Shown: positions 53,921-63,797 of the stretch, in pieces | How the letters are laid out: the number at the start of each line of letters is the position of its first letter | How positions within the stretch are numbered: position 1 is the stretch's first letter | Assembly: GCF_013488205.1 (NCBI RefSeq) | Contig: NZ_CP040908.1 | Span: 2,333,876-2,397,875, forward strand | Direction: 5' to 3' | Source: Empedobacter falsenii | GTDB taxonomy: Bacteria; Bacteroidota; Bacteroidia; Flavobacteriales; Weeksellaceae | DNA length: 64,000 nucleotides | Notes under the pieces: model-generated | Databases searched by the model: none | What the model saw: only the letters and a program-made list of their open reading frames with translations | Told to the model about the DNA's origin: nothing | Made by a program: the position numbers and the translations under genes

Positions 53921-54436
53921 TTAGTTCCAATAACTCCATTGTACTCCATCAAAAATAGCCACCGTTTTAGATGCTAAATCGTAACACATCATACCAGGAT
54001 AAGGGCTTACAACATCTGTAGATAAATTATTTACTCGTGGTAAAACAAGCGCTTTATCTGGAGACTCTAAAACCAAAACTCCATCTGCTGTAGAGGTTTC
54101 AGCTCCAATGATTACACCTTCCCCAATATCATAATCATTATAACCATATGGATAATTACCTCTATCAGTTAGGTTAACCCATTGTCCATTTTCATACATT
54201 TTAACTTTTATATCGCTCATATCAAATACAAAAGTTCCATTTGAAGGGTTTTGAGGCGCGCTATCATTTGCTGGAAGAATAATCCCTTTTGAATTATTAT
54301 CTTCAAACTGCAAAAGTGTAGATTCTGTTATTACTGATGTCGGATAATTTCCTTCTTCAGCAATTATCATTTGAGCATTAACATTTGTAAAAAGTAAGGT
54401 AGAAAGTAATGAAGTAAAAATTATTTTATTCATCAT
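53921..54436 (-). CDS. Secreted protein with a C-terminal surface-type module
   Basis: A 171-residue exported protein, signal peptide ending VNA-Q. The last ~75 residues (GVLVLESPDKALVLPRV ... VSPYPGMMCYD ... VAIFDGVQWSYW) repeat the plan of the end of the 588-residue protein upstream: an LVL-D/E strand, a V..PRV strand, GM-CYD and a closing GxxW. A second similar module in the first half (SKGIILPA ... NGTFVFD ... VKMYENGQWVNL) appears as well. It begins 4 bases after the stop of that gene. Two adjacent ATG codons (54436 and 54433) are possible starts; an upstream ATG at 54454 lies within the preceding gene. Confidence 0.75.
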   Translation of the reverse strand: MMNKIIFTSLLSTLLFTNVNAQMIIAEEGNYPTSVITESTLLQFEDNNSKGIILPANDSAPQNPSNGTFVFDMSDIKVKMYENGQWVNLTDRGNYPYGYNDYDIGEGVIIGAETSTADGVLVLESPDKALVLPRVNNLSTDVVSPYPGMMCYDLASKTVAIFDGVQWSYWN

Positions 54437-54440
54437 TATA

Positions 54441-56207
54441 TTAGTTACATGCATTATTTAAACAATCCCAATTATCTCCATTATATAATTTGACACATTT
54501 ATCTGTCTCATCATAAGCAATCATTCCTTCTATAGGTGCCTTTATATCTGTAACAACATTTTTCACACGAGTAATCACCATTCCCTTCGTATTAGAATCC
54601 AAAACAAGTGCTCCATTAGGAATTTCGGATGGCCAATTAGGACTAACAATTGTATTCGTAGATATTCCTACTTTAGTAGTTCCAGTAGGTGTTCCTGTTT
54701 GTGGCGCTTTAGTACACGGACAAACTACTTTTTTTAATCCACTTCCATAACCAGACATACTAGTAGCTCCAATTACTTTTTGTGTAGCTTTAACTGTATT
54801 ATCAATATTTGTATTCCATGTGATTGAATTAAATGCTGCATTAATTGTTGTACTACCAGATATTTTACCAAAGAATCTCATCTCATACAACTTCTTATCA
54901 GCATTAGATTTTCTAGCTAATAATGTTAACACTCCAAGCTCCGAGATCTTCACTCGAATAATTGGGAAATTTTTATCTCCAATAATATCGTAAATCTGTT
55001 CAACACCTGAAGTTACTCCGTGTCTACTTCCATCTAAGAACTCAACATTTTGTTTCGATCCACTTACCTGAAAATCTATTTCTTCATTTGCTAAATCAGT
55101 ACCGTTAATATTTAACATAAATGAATTATCTAATGTGTAAATATCAAATTGAAAACCATAATCTGTTGCAGGCATTGTAAAAGTTTGAGCACCTCCATTT
55201 GCGACACTAAAGTCTGATCCTTTTACAGTAGTTGTACAAGGCGGTATATTAATCTTAATCGTTTTAGGAATCGATGTTCCAGGAGATGCTACTCCATTTA
55301 AAGTATAATTATCTTGGATAGTATATTCTATTGTTGCTTGTCCTTCAAAACCTAAAGAAGGCATAAAAGTAACAAAGCCATTAACATCAGCAGTCCACGT
55401 TCCTTTAGCATCTGTATATGTACTTTGTATCCCTGGCGTATTAACATCCAAGTCAATTGTGTTCTTCTGTATAGATTGTTTATCATCATATTCTACAGCT
55501 TTGCTAGCTACATCAATTGTAACTGGTTGATCTTTTAACCTTCCAGATTCTACAAAATTTTCACCTACAGGTAATGTATTTAACGCATTCAACGTCACAG
55601 AAATATTTACCGATTCATACGATGAAGTACTTGCATTAAAACCAGGATAAAATTTAAGTGGCATAGAAGCACTTTGTGCCTTAAAAACTAAACGATTTGT
55701 TCCCCATTTGCCATCTACATCTTTACTTATTTGAGTGACATTAACTCGTGGATAAGTACCAACCTGAAAATCAAATTTATCAATATATGTAGGACTATAT
55801 CTACCACCGCCATTCAAATTATTAGAAGCTAATGCAGTCAATGAATAAATGACAACTTCATAATCTCTTCCAACTGTCAACCCTGTCATCATAGTTTGTA
55901 TTGCTTCTTCTCCAGCTTTTGTCCCAACATCTCGTATTGTAATCCAGCTTGTATGATTATTGGGAGGCAAAGGAAGCGGGGACTTACTCCATGCTGCTCC
56001 TCCACCAGCGGTATCTGTTCCTGCTACAATTGTCGCTGTAGAGATATCTGGTGTGCCTGTTATTAATGTCCAACCACTTGGGACGCAAATACCACAAGGA
56101 GTGGGTTTGGTGGAACTTCCATTTGAAGCAGGTATTCCAACTTGGGCATAAGTAGTCCCAAAGAAAGCTAAGGTAAAACCTAAACTTACTAACCATTTAA
56201 TTTTCAT
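54441..56207 (-). CDS. Large secreted protein with Ig/cadherin-like region and C-terminal surface-type module
   Basis: A 588-residue exported protein with a signal peptide (MKIKWLVSLGFTLAFF...TYAQ). The first half is Thr/Ser/Gly rich with a CGICVPSG segment; the middle contains a VTFMPSLGFEGQATIEYTIQDN strand pair typical of bacterial Ig/cadherin-like repeats. The ending GALVLDSNTKGMVITRV ... GMIAYDETDKCVKLYNGDNW is a module common at the ends of Weeksellaceae secreted proteins. No T9SS sorting tail, lipobox or enzyme motif is seen. The frame is open to 56261, but the ATG at 56207 gives the proper signal peptide. Confidence 0.78.
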   Translation of the reverse strand: MKIKWLVSLGFTLAFFGTTYAQVGIPASNGSSTKPTPCGICVPSGWTLITGTPDISTATIVAGTDTAGGGAAWSKSPLPLPPNNHTSWITIRDVGTKAGEEAIQTMMTGLTVGRDYEVVIYSLTALASNNLNGGGRYSPTYIDKFDFQVGTYPRVNVTQISKDVDGKWGTNRLVFKAQSASMPLKFYPGFNASTSSYESVNISVTLNALNTLPVGENFVESGRLKDQPVTIDVASKAVEYDDKQSIQKNTIDLDVNTPGIQSTYTDAKGTWTADVNGFVTFMPSLGFEGQATIEYTIQDNYTLNGVASPGTSIPKTIKINIPPCTTTVKGSDFSVANGGAQTFTMPATDYGFQFDIYTLDNSFMLNINGTDLANEEIDFQVSGSKQNVEFLDGSRHGVTSGVEQIYDIIGDKNFPIIRVKISELGVLTLLARKSNADKKLYEMRFFGKISGSTTINAAFNSITWNTNIDNTVKATQKVIGATSMSGYGSGLKKVVCPCTKAPQTGTPTGTTKVGISTNTIVSPNWPSEIPNGALVLDSNTKGMVITRVKNVVTDIKAPIEGMIAYDETDKCVKLYNGDNWDCLNNACN

Positions 56208-56461
56208 AAAATTCAATCTATCATCAATTATCAGGTAGTAGTAAGTTCGAAAGAAACGCAAATTTATTCAAATAAGGATAAATCGATCCTTCTATATTAA
56301 TTATTTTTCTAAATAATGCTAATTTAAAAGCATTCTAAAATTATCAATAAACCTATGTAAGAATGATTTACTCTTAAAAAATAAATTCCACAATCACCCT
56401 AAATGTATCATTAAAGAGATAAAGAATTTGAGATTTTTGGGTAAGTTAAATATAAAATTCA

Positions 56462-56899
56462 TCAATCAACTTTCGTAATCTGAAACGACTTTCCATTCAT
56501 TTCGAACGAATCTTTTTCCGATTTTCCAACCAAGATTTTAGCCAAAGGGGTTTGAGTTGATAGAATAAATATCTTTTTATTCTCGAAAATAATTTCTCCA
56601 AAACTACATGCCATACAGAAATTTCCCATCGTAGTTTCAACATAACTTCCTAAACCAATGGTTTTGTTCTCCACAATTTTTATTTTAGAAAAGATGTCTT
56701 GCTGAATCAAGACTTCATTCAATTGGTTTTGAATTCGAGTAATTTCCTGTTGCATCATTTCGCGCGATGTTTCATATTTATCGCCCATACTACTTTTGGT
56801 ATCGTTGTTAGAGGCGCGTAAATCGTCAATCAAACCATTCAAATACGTTATTTTATCTTCGATTTGTTGTGCTATAAATTGATATAATTCTGCTTTCAT
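56462..56899 (-). CDS. GreA/GreB-like transcript cleavage factor-related protein
   Basis: A 145-residue protein with an N-terminal helical coiled-coil region (about 1-75, IEDKITYLNGLIDDLRASNND...) and a C-terminal domain whose ending TPLAKILVGKSEKDSFEMNGKSFQI matches the GreA/GreB C-terminal fold (SPlGkaLlGk..GD). It probably binds RNA polymerase through the secondary channel. The acidic loop at the tip of a true GreA coiled coil is not obvious. A TTG at 56908 would extend the frame by three residues; the ATG at 56899 is chosen. It follows the MFS gene after 9 bases. Confidence 0.75.
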   Translation of the reverse strand: MKAELYQFIAQQIEDKITYLNGLIDDLRASNNDTKSSMGDKYETSREMMQQEITRIQNQLNEVLIQQDIFSKIKIVENKTIGLGSYVETTMGNFCMACSFGEIIFENKKIFILSTQTPLAKILVGKSEKDSFEMNGKSFQITKVD

Positions 56900-56908
56900 T
56901 TCTTTCAA

Positions 56909-58099
56909 TTAAATTGTTTGAGGCTTATTCTTAAATTTCAGCATATAAATGGTTCCCAAAAGACAGATAAATGCCGAAACATAAATCACCATCGGAATGC
57001 GATCCAAATAATCCTGAAAATACCAACCCGCACACAGTGCTCCAAGCCCTATCCCCGCTTCCATCGCAATATACATTGTTGCCATCGCCTTTCCACGTTC
57101 ATCAGGTTTACTAAAATCTATCGTCCAAGCATTTAGTGCAGGAGAAAGAATTCCTGTTGAAATTCCATACATCAAACCACCTAAAATCAACCCTATTTTT
57201 GCATCAATAGAAGCTAAAAGCACCAATGCAACAATCAATAAAACCAATCCTAATTTTATCACCAACACACGCCCTTTTTGGTCAGATATCTTACCTGCAA
57301 AGAAACGAACCATCATCGATGATATTGTAAACACGATAAAGAAAACTCCTTTGTTTTGAAAACCTAAATGTTCAGTCCAATCTGGAATTAACGTCAATAT
57401 AGAACCATAAGCGACATAGGAAAGAAACGTAATCAACGCCGCTGGTAAAGCTTCTTTTGCAAAAACATCTTGTTTCGAAATCTTTAGTAATCCGAACGAA
57501 AACTTCTGTTTATTTTGTAAGGTTTCTTTCATATTGAATAAAATCAATATTGACAATAATGCAAAAAACGAAGATGTAAAAAACATCACATTAATCGATG
57601 AATATAATGTAATTGTACTTCCCAATGCAGGTCCAATTGCCATTCCGATACTGAAACAAATTCCGTGCAAGCCCAATGCTTCGCCCCAACGTTCGCGCGG
57701 AATAATATCCGCAATGTAAGCTGCTGTTGCAGTAGGTTTAAAACCTGTCGAAAAGCCGTGTACTAATCTCAAAAATAAAAAGCCTGAAACGGTTGTTAAA
57801 ACAGGATACAAAATTCCGCATACAAAACAGACAATAGAACCAACTGCCATGATAGGCACACGTCCCACTTTATCTGTTAATTTCCCACTAAAAGGTCTCG
57901 AAATTCCCGCAGTCAGTGTAAATAATGCAATAATAAATCCTTTGTATTCTGCTCCTCCCATACTACTTAAATAAGCTGGTAACTCGGGAATCATCATATT
58001 GAAACTCGCTGAAAACAACAACGAACTCAAACACATTAAAATAAAATGGAGATTATAAACGGGATCTGAATTTAATTTTTTCTTGATGGCAGAAAACAT
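56909..58099 (-). CDS. MFS transporter
   Basis: A 396-residue major facilitator with 12 predicted helices. The loop 2-3 motif reads GKLTDKVGRVPIM and its repeat GKISDQKGRVLVIKLG is in the second half. The start FILMCLSSLLFSASFNMMIPELPAYLSSMGG and the GGLMYGISTGILSPALNAWTIDF segment fit drug/metabolite exporters. It lies ahead of the Gre-like gene in one operon. Its specificity is unknown. Confidence 0.9.
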   Translation of the reverse strand: MFSAIKKKLNSDPVYNLHFILMCLSSLLFSASFNMMIPELPAYLSSMGGAEYKGFIIALFTLTAGISRPFSGKLTDKVGRVPIMAVGSIVCFVCGILYPVLTTVSGFLFLRLVHGFSTGFKPTATAAYIADIIPRERWGEALGLHGICFSIGMAIGPALGSTITLYSSINVMFFTSSFFALLSILILFNMKETLQNKQKFSFGLLKISKQDVFAKEALPAALITFLSYVAYGSILTLIPDWTEHLGFQNKGVFFIVFTISSMMVRFFAGKISDQKGRVLVIKLGLVLLIVALVLLASIDAKIGLILGGLMYGISTGILSPALNAWTIDFSKPDERGKAMATMYIAMEAGIGLGALCAGWYFQDYLDRIPMVIYVSAFICLLGTIYMLKFKNKPQTI

Positions 58100-58393
58100 A
58101 ACGGATTTTTTGCAAAGGTAATTTATCTCAACCGAAACAAACTACACAATCCAAAAAGTATTACTTGTTACAAAAAAACGCTTACATCATTCAACATTGT
58201 TAGTCGATAGTTCACTGATTATATTAATGAAATTTCCTATTTCTGAACTACTAAGATGATGTGAAAATAACTTCTACATTAGAATACAGTTAAAATACCT
58301 TATTGTATTTAATTACTTACTAAACAATTCTTATTTTAGCTTTATCAATTCTACTACCCTAAAAAACGATCTAACCAACTATTATTTTCAAGC
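58100..58393. other. Divergent intergenic region
   Basis: About 290 AT-rich bases between the divergent MFS and AraC genes. No exact TTG-N20-TAnnTTTG match is present on either strand. TATTTTAG at about 58330 is a weak -7 candidate for the AraC gene. Confidence 0.3.
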
Positions 58394-59269
58394 ATGAAAA
58401 ACTATGAAAATCTAAAAGAGACCTTGTCTTTTTATGGCGTAAATTGTAATAAACTATATTATATCTCATCAGGAAATCCAATTTTTGCGTTTCCTGAAAG
58501 ATCATTTCGAATCGACTTTTATGCATTTTGTATTTGTTTATCTGGCTCAATAGAAGTTGAGATAGATTCTCAGAAATATTGTATTACTCAAAATGAATTC
58601 TTAATTTCTGCTCCTTCTACTGTTTTGAAAATTCTAGATACTAGCTCTAATTTCAGAATGAAATTGTTATTTTTTGAGAAAAATTTTCTCCTTAAAAACA
58701 TTTCTAATCCTTTCTTTATTGATAAACTTAATTTGTTTACACATCAAAACTTTACAGTTTGTAAGGCAAATAAAAAAGAAGTGAATCATCTTTTTATGCT
58801 AATCAATTATCTTCAAGAGCAACGAGAAAGAAATGTTTTGTTCTTAGAAGATATTATTCGATCTATTATTTTTACTTTACTACTTGAATCTGCCTCTATA
58901 ATTGCTGAACAATATTCAAAAGAAAATAAAAATCATTCTCGCGAAATCAACACTCTATTTTGTAAGTTTACACAACTTGTACAAGAAAATGTTATCGCTC
59001 ACAAAGACGTACAGTTTTATGCAGATCAATTATTTATTACAAATAAATATTTGATTCACCTTGTAAAAAAAGCAACTAAGAAAACTCCACATGTTATTAT
59101 TGACGAATATTTATTAAAAGAAGCGTATGTTTTGCTTGGTTATTCAGAGAAAACAATTGTCCAAATAGCATTAGATCTAGGTTTCAACTCTTCTTCATCT
59201 TTTGGTCGGTTTTTTAAAAAATACACTTCTATTTCACCTCAACAATATAGAAAACAACAACATATATAA
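58394..59269 (+). CDS. AraC family transcriptional regulator
   Basis: A 291-residue regulator. The N-terminal half is a cupin-like sensor (FYAFCICLSGSIEVEIDSQKYCITQNEFLISAPST). The C-terminal ~95 residues hold two HTH motifs: VQFYADQLFITNKYLIHLVKKATKKTP and YSEKTIVQIALDLGFNSSSSFGRFFKKYTSISPQQYR. It lies 93 bases ahead of oleate hydratase on the same strand. A pair of 13-base repeats in that gap is a likely binding site, so it may sense fatty acids; this is inferred. Confidence 0.9.
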   Translation: MKNYENLKETLSFYGVNCNKLYYISSGNPIFAFPERSFRIDFYAFCICLSGSIEVEIDSQKYCITQNEFLISAPSTVLKILDTSSNFRMKLLFFEKNFLLKNISNPFFIDKLNLFTHQNFTVCKANKKEVNHLFMLINYLQEQRERNVLFLEDIIRSIIFTLLLESASIIAEQYSKENKNHSREINTLFCKFTQLVQENVIAHKDVQFYADQLFITNKYLIHLVKKATKKTPHVIIDEYLLKEAYVLLGYSEKTIVQIALDLGFNSSSSFGRFFKKYTSISPQQYRKQQHI

Positions 59270-59275
59270 AAAAAG

Positions 59276-59309
59276 AAATTTGGGATACAAATGACGAATT
59301 TCGGGATAC
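59276..59309 (+). promoter_or_regulatory. Two 13-bp direct repeats phased by 21 bp, probable AraC operator for ohyA
   Basis: The copies are AAATTTGGGATAC (59276-59288) and AATTTCGGGATAC (59297-59309), identical at 11 of 13 positions. Their ends are exactly 21 bases apart, two helical turns, the spacing of many AraC/XylS half sites. The second copy overlaps TACTTTAG (59307-59314), a near match to the -7 box, as in activator-dependent promoters. Confidence 0.65.
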
Positions 59310-59362
59310 TTTAGAAAAATAATAAAGCGTAATTTTATTCTAGAATCTTAAAATAAATAATT

Positions 59363-61312
59363 ATGAATAAAGTTACTTCAAAATTTGACAACGTTTTAAA
59401 TCATTCTACTATCTACGGAAATATTGATCATCAACCAGATGCGAGTAAAGAAACGCCAAGAAACACTCCAGAAAAATCTTATCCTTTCTCTGATCAAATA
59501 GGAAATTACCAACGCAATAAAGGAATTCCTACAAAATCTTATAAGGACAGTAAGGTATATATTGTAGGAAGTGGTATTGCAGGTTTAGCTACTGCCTATT
59601 ATTTTATTAGAGACGGACATTTCACTCCAGAGAACATCACATTTATAGAACAACTTCAGGTCGAAGGAGGTTCGTTAGATGGAGCTGGAAATGCAAAAGA
59701 TGGTTACATAATTCGAGGAGGTCGAGAAATGGATTGTACCTACGAGAATTTATGGGACATCTTCCAAGACATTCCTGCATTAGAGTTACCAGAACCTTAT
59801 AGTGTTTTAGACGAATATAGATTAGTAAATGATAATGATTCTAATTATTCTATTGCACGTTTAATTCATGAAAAAGGGAAAGTAAAAGACTTTAGTAAAT
59901 TTGGTTTGAATAAGAAAGATCAATTAGCTATTATCAAACTTTTGTTGAAGAAAAAAGAAGAATTGGACGACATAACGATTGAAGATTATTTTAATCAATC
60001 TTTCTTAGAAAGTAATTTCTGGACATTTTGGCGTACAATGTTTGCCTTTGAGAATTGGCATAGTTTACTAGAGTTCAAATTATATATGCATCGCTTTTTA
60101 CATGCGATTGATGGTTTAAATGATCTTTCTTCATTGGTATTTCCTAAATACAATCAATACGACACTTTTGTTACGCCATTAGGTAAATGGTTAAAAGAAA
60201 AAGGAGTAAAAATTCAGTTAAATACACTAGTTAAAGATTTAGATTTATTAATTAATACAGAAGGAAAAGTAGTCAAAGGAATTATAACAGAACAAGATGG
60301 ACAAGATGTAATTATTCCTGTCACACCAAATGATTATGTTATTGTAACTACTGGTTCCATGACAGAAGATACTGCGTATGGAGATAATACAACAGCTCCA
60401 GTCTTAGCGATAGATAATAATACAAGTGGTCAAAGTGCAGGATGGAAACTATGGAAAAACCTTTCTGCCAAATCTCCTATTTTTGGTCGTCCAGAAAAAT
60501 TTTGCGGGAATATTGAAAAATCTTCATGGGAATCTGTTACTTTAACTTGTAAACCTTCTGCGTTAGTAGAAAAACTAAAAGAATATTCTGTTAATGATCC
60601 ATATTCAGGTCAAACGGTTACAGGCGGAATTATTACCATTACAGATTCTAATTGGTTAATGAGTTTTACGTGTAATCGTCAACCACATTTTCCTACACAA
60701 CCAGATGATATTTTAGTTCTTTGGGTTTATGCATTATTTATGGATAAAGAAGGAAACTACATCAAGAAAACAATGCCTACTTGTACAGGAAACGAAATCC
60801 TAACAGAATTATGTTATCATTTAGGAATTGAAGACCAAATAGACGACGTTATAGAGAATACAATCACTCGTTCTGCTTATATGCCTTACATCACATCTAT
60901 GTTTATGCCTAGAGCAAAAGGAGATCGCCCACAAGTAGTTCCAGCTGAGTGTAAGAATCTAGGTTTAGTTGGTCAATTTGTAGAAACCAATAACGATGTA
61001 GTTTTCACAATGGAAAGTTCTGTTCGTACCGCACGTATTGCAGTTTATGAATTACTTAATTTAAATAAGCAAGTTCCAGACATTAATCCATTACAATACG
61101 ACATTCGTCATTTATTAAAAGCAACTAAAACGTTGAACGATGATAAACCATTTATGGGTGAAGGTTTATTGAATAAAGTTTTAAAAGGAACTTATTTTGA
61201 ACATATTCTACCTATTGGATCAGATTCATCACAAGAGGAAGAAGAAAAAGAATCTTTTCTATTAGAACAATTTGGTAAATTCAAAGAATGGGTAGGACAT
61301 TTTAGAGGTTAA
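59363..61312 (+). CDS. ohyA: Oleate hydratase (FAD-dependent fatty acid double-bond hydratase)
   Basis: A 649-residue enzyme that adds water to the cis-9 double bond of oleate and related fatty acids to give 10-hydroxy acids. The FAD fold is [20 protein letters not shown], the family loop is [32 protein letters not shown], and [19 protein letters not shown]-type and [16 protein letters not shown] segments follow. Length and order fit the well-studied Elizabethkingia enzyme. It is soluble or membrane-associated and protects against or detoxifies unsaturated fatty acids. A strong terminator follows. Control by the adjacent AraC regulator is likely. Confidence 0.95.
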   Translation: MNKVTSKFDNVLNHSTIYGNIDHQPDASKETPRNTPEKSYPFSDQIGNYQRNKGIPTKSYKDSKVYIVGSGIAGLATAYYFIRDGHFTPENITFIEQLQVEGGSLDGAGNAKDGYIIRGGREMDCTYENLWDIFQDIPALELPEPYSVLDEYRLVNDNDSNYSIARLIHEKGKVKDFSKFGLNKKDQLAIIKLLLKKKEELDDITIEDYFNQSFLESNFWTFWRTMFAFENWHSLLEFKLYMHRFLHAIDGLNDLSSLVFPKYNQYDTFVTPLGKWLKEKGVKIQLNTLVKDLDLLINTEGKVVKGIITEQDGQDVIIPVTPNDYVIVTTGSMTEDTAYGDNTTAPVLAIDNNTSGQSAGWKLWKNLSAKSPIFGRPEKFCGNIEKSSWESVTLTCKPSALVEKLKEYSVNDPYSGQTVTGGIITITDSNWLMSFTCNRQPHFPTQPDDILVLWVYALFMDKEGNYIKKTMPTCTGNEILTELCYHLGIEDQIDDVIENTITRSAYMPYITSMFMPRAKGDRPQVVPAECKNLGLVGQFVETNNDVVFTMESSVRTARIAVYELLNLNKQVPDINPLQYDIRHLLKATKTLNDDKPFMGEGLLNKVLKGTYFEHILPIGSDSSQEEEEKESFLLEQFGKFKEWVGHFRG

Positions 61313-61357
61313 AATCACCCTCAATTCAATCCTGAATACCAATACTATAAAACCAAT

Positions 61358-61395
61358 AAAAGCTTCTAAATCTTTAGTGATTTAGAAGCTTTTTG
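61358..61395 (+). terminator. Intrinsic terminator after ohyA
   Basis: The stem AAAAGCTTCTAAATC / GATTTAGAAGCTTTTT with loop TTTAGT starts 45 bases after the stop. Confidence 0.85.
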
Positions 61396-61469
61396 AGTAT
61401 TACTATATTTTTTTCTATTTAAAAACTATACCAGCTTTTATTAATAAATAATTAGCTATAGTGATATTA

Positions 61470-61916
61470 TTATTGAATTATTAAAGGTTTTATTTCAAAT
61501 TTTGATTCAATATTTTCCTTTAATTTTAGAAATTCTGTTGTATTCATAATATGCAAATCAACATCAGTTAATCCAAATGGTCCATTTTTCTCAGTAATAT
61601 ATAGTCCATTTTCAAGCTCAATTATTGCTTTCTCCATTTCATCAAGTTCATTTTCGAAATATTTAAAATGATAATTAATGATTTTTAAATTTAAAATTAA
61701 TTCTATTGCTTTAGATTCAACTTTCCTTGCTAATTCAAACTTTTTTAAAGTTTTACTTTCATTCCATTCTTCTGTTGGAAAGTAAGGAATTTGAATTACT
61801 TTATCATTATCAATTTTTATAAAAGACTCAAACTCCTGTAATCCATACTCATTTTCTGGGTTATAGCAATATTTTATTTCGGTTATAATTTTTCCAATAC
61901 TATCAGTCAGGGTCAT
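61470..61916 (-). CDS. Orphan protein of unknown function
   Basis: A 148-residue soluble protein without signal or membrane segments. A beta-rich first third (IGKIITEIKYCYNPENEYGLQ, KVIQIPYF) is followed by a helical middle (KFELARKVESKAIELILNL) and a KNGPFGLTDVDLHIM segment. Its size and genomic place next to other orphans suggest an accessory gene such as a toxin-immunity protein, but no family is recognised. Confidence 0.6.
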   Translation of the reverse strand: MTLTDSIGKIITEIKYCYNPENEYGLQEFESFIKIDNDKVIQIPYFPTEEWNESKTLKKFELARKVESKAIELILNLKIINYHFKYFENELDEMEKAIIELENGLYITEKNGPFGLTDVDLHIMNTTEFLKLKENIESKFEIKPLIIQ

Positions 61917-62050
61917 TTTACAAAATTAAACTTAACAATATTTCTTTACAAAAATAAACAAAATCAGTTTTACAAAAAAGTTGTCATTTCTGCATTTCAT
62001 TCAACAATACCCCAATATACACACTATCTCAACCACTCCCAACACCTCAT

Positions 62051-62077
62051 AAAAAAAGCTCTTATCAAAGAGCTTTT
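62051..62077 (-). terminator. Terminator after the 277-residue membrane protein gene
   Basis: On the minus strand the stem reads AAAAAGCTCTT / AAGAGCTTTTT with a 4-base loop, followed by a T-run. The same core occurs again at 63019-63042. Confidence 0.8.
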
Positions 62078-62118
62078 TGGGATATTACTAGCTATAATTT
62101 GTAAAATTATTACGAATG

Positions 62119-62952
62119 TTATCGGTTTGATATTGTTTTCTTACTTCTACCACGATATAAAATCAGTAATTTATTCAAACTTCTTATATCCGTATTATAA
62201 TCGTCAATTAACAAACGTTCTGCACCATCTGGGTGATAATAACTTAAGTAATAACTCGTATGTTTTCCTGAACTTTTGCTAATGGCTTCTTCATTATAAA
62301 TATCGTCCCAATTATAAAAATCTGTTGATATTGTTTTAATTCCTTTGTCATTAATTATGATTTGAGGTTCTTTGTTAGTTGCCTCTTTATAGTTCTTGTA
62401 AGCACAAAACGCACCTGCAATAGAAAAAATAGAACCAACAGTATAACTATGATCTATTAGAAGCAAATAGACACCAAAACCAAAAGAGATACACATAATC
62501 GCCATCTCAACAAAATTTTTACCTTTTGCATAATAAATAATTGTTTCGTTAGAAATCGTCAAATCATCTTGAAAAACATCTTCTTGATTGAATTTATTTG
62601 ACAGCGTATTTAATTTTTCTACGTCTTTTGTAGTACGAATTTCTGTCTTTCCGAAAATACTATTGTCTGAGCAAATTAATTTTTCTTGAATTGCTCGTTT
62701 CTTTAGTTCATGAATATTTCTAACATTCTCAAAAGCCCAAATTCTCCATTTCGTAATCATAAAACTCCACCATAACCAACTAACAACCATTGCAAAGATA
62801 AAACCAACAGGAAATCCCCAAGTAGGAATAAATTTTTGGCTACCTAAATAAAATGTAATTCCAAAAATCCCAATGGTAATTGCTAAAACAGGATAAGTAA
62901 TCATTCTATGTCCTTTTGAAATAGCTTCGTCAACTGTTACAGTTTCGTTCAT
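62119..62952 (-). CDS. Membrane protein of unknown function (four-helix)
   Basis: A 277-residue inner membrane protein. Two helices lie near the start (MITYPVLAITIGIFGITFYLG; WGFPVGFIFAMVVSWLWW), a soluble stretch of about 70 residues follows (KKRAIQEKLICSDNS...), then two more helices (FVEMAIMCISFGFGVYLLLI; TVGSIFSIAGAFCAYKNYK). The last ~85 residues form a soluble domain with IIINDKGIKTISTDFYNWDDIYNEEAI, like the pleckstrin-like or YcxB-type C-terminal domains of similar orphans. Function unknown. Confidence 0.65.
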   Translation of the reverse strand: MNETVTVDEAISKGHRMITYPVLAITIGIFGITFYLGSQKFIPTWGFPVGFIFAMVVSWLWWSFMITKWRIWAFENVRNIHELKKRAIQEKLICSDNSIFGKTEIRTTKDVEKLNTLSNKFNQEDVFQDDLTISNETIIYYAKGKNFVEMAIMCISFGFGVYLLLIDHSYTVGSIFSIAGAFCAYKNYKEATNKEPQIIINDKGIKTISTDFYNWDDIYNEEAISKSSGKHTSYYLSYYHPDGAERLLIDDYNTDIRSLNKLLILYRGRSKKTISNR

Positions 62953-63018
62953 AATTTTATCTAAATTTTATCTACAAAACTAATAAACAATATACCAAAA
63001 TACAAAAACTACCCCCAC

Positions 63019-63042
63019 AAAAAAAGCTCTTATCAAAGAGCC
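63019..63042 (-). terminator. Terminator overlapping the stop codon of the HTH gene
   Basis: The same hairpin core as at 62051 (GCTCTTTGATAAGAGC on the minus strand). Its left arm includes the final codons and TGA stop of the excisionase-like gene, and a T-run follows. Confidence 0.7.
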
Positions 63043-63287
63043 ATTTGGTTAAAAAACTGTTTTGGATAATAGAATTTATTTCCAAACTTAATATAAGGAA
63101 TCTTATTCGTTTTCCTCATCCGATACAACGTTTTGTCACTCACGTTAAGCAAACTTTTCAGGTCTGCATTATCATAGAATTTCTGACTTTCTTCTAACAG
63201 TAGAAAAGTTTTTTGGAATTCTAGTAGCAGGAGTTTCATATCCTTCAATGCCTCTCCATCATTTTGTGAAAATAAATCATTTTTCAT
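63033..63287 (-). CDS. Excisionase-like helix-turn-helix protein
   Basis: An 84-residue protein. The C-terminal half, DLKSLLNVSDKTLYRMRKTNKIPYIKFGNKFYYPKQFF, is a winged-HTH of the HTH_17/MerR-like excisionase type, common in Bacteroidota mobile elements and plasmid accessory modules. The N-terminal part is a Leu-rich helix (LKDMKLLLLEFQKTFLLLEES). No integrase or transposase is seen in the window, so it may be a leftover of an integrated element or lie near one beyond the right edge. Confidence 0.8.
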   Translation of the reverse strand: MKNDLFSQNDGEALKDMKLLLLEFQKTFLLLEESQKFYDNADLKSLLNVSDKTLYRMRKTNKIPYIKFGNKFYYPKQFFNQMAL

Positions 63288-63797
63288 ATATTTAGTTAGG
63301 GTTAGGACTAACCAATTTACAACATAAACATATAATAACCAAATATTTACAAAACAATAAATATTCCTCTACGCATAATCAAGCTATCTCTTTTCTTCTT
63401 GTAGAGTACTCAAATCGATTGTGTTAGACAATAAACTAGCGTATAGTTGGAATGTTTTAGGATTAAAACCATTAATATAAACGAGGTTCTGTCAGAGTTT
63501 TACACCAAGCATAAAGTTCAAAAGATAACATATGTCCACTACCCAAAAAAATAACCACATAGAAACATAAAACCAAATGATTTTGTATTGAAATTAGTTG
63601 TTTACCTATTCGTATTTTCAACTAATCTTTACAAGCCATCATTGCTAAAACTATGTCTCAATGTGGTTAAAATAAATTTGAACAACATTTATAAAATTCT
63701 ATTTTCGATACAATTTTTCTTCATTCTTCTACGTCGTTAATTAAAGTATTGTACCGAAAAATCACTCCAATCAACAAACTGCATTTCATGACTATCC
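63288..63797. other. Intergenic region without supported gene
   Basis: About 510 bases between the HTH gene and the partial gene at the right edge. The start contains a small hairpin GTTAG / CTAAC at about 63295-63311, next to the HTH start codon, which may be an autoregulatory site. The rest shows stops in all frames, no convincing promoter and no clear repeat. It may hold degraded mobile-element sequence. Confidence 0.35.
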
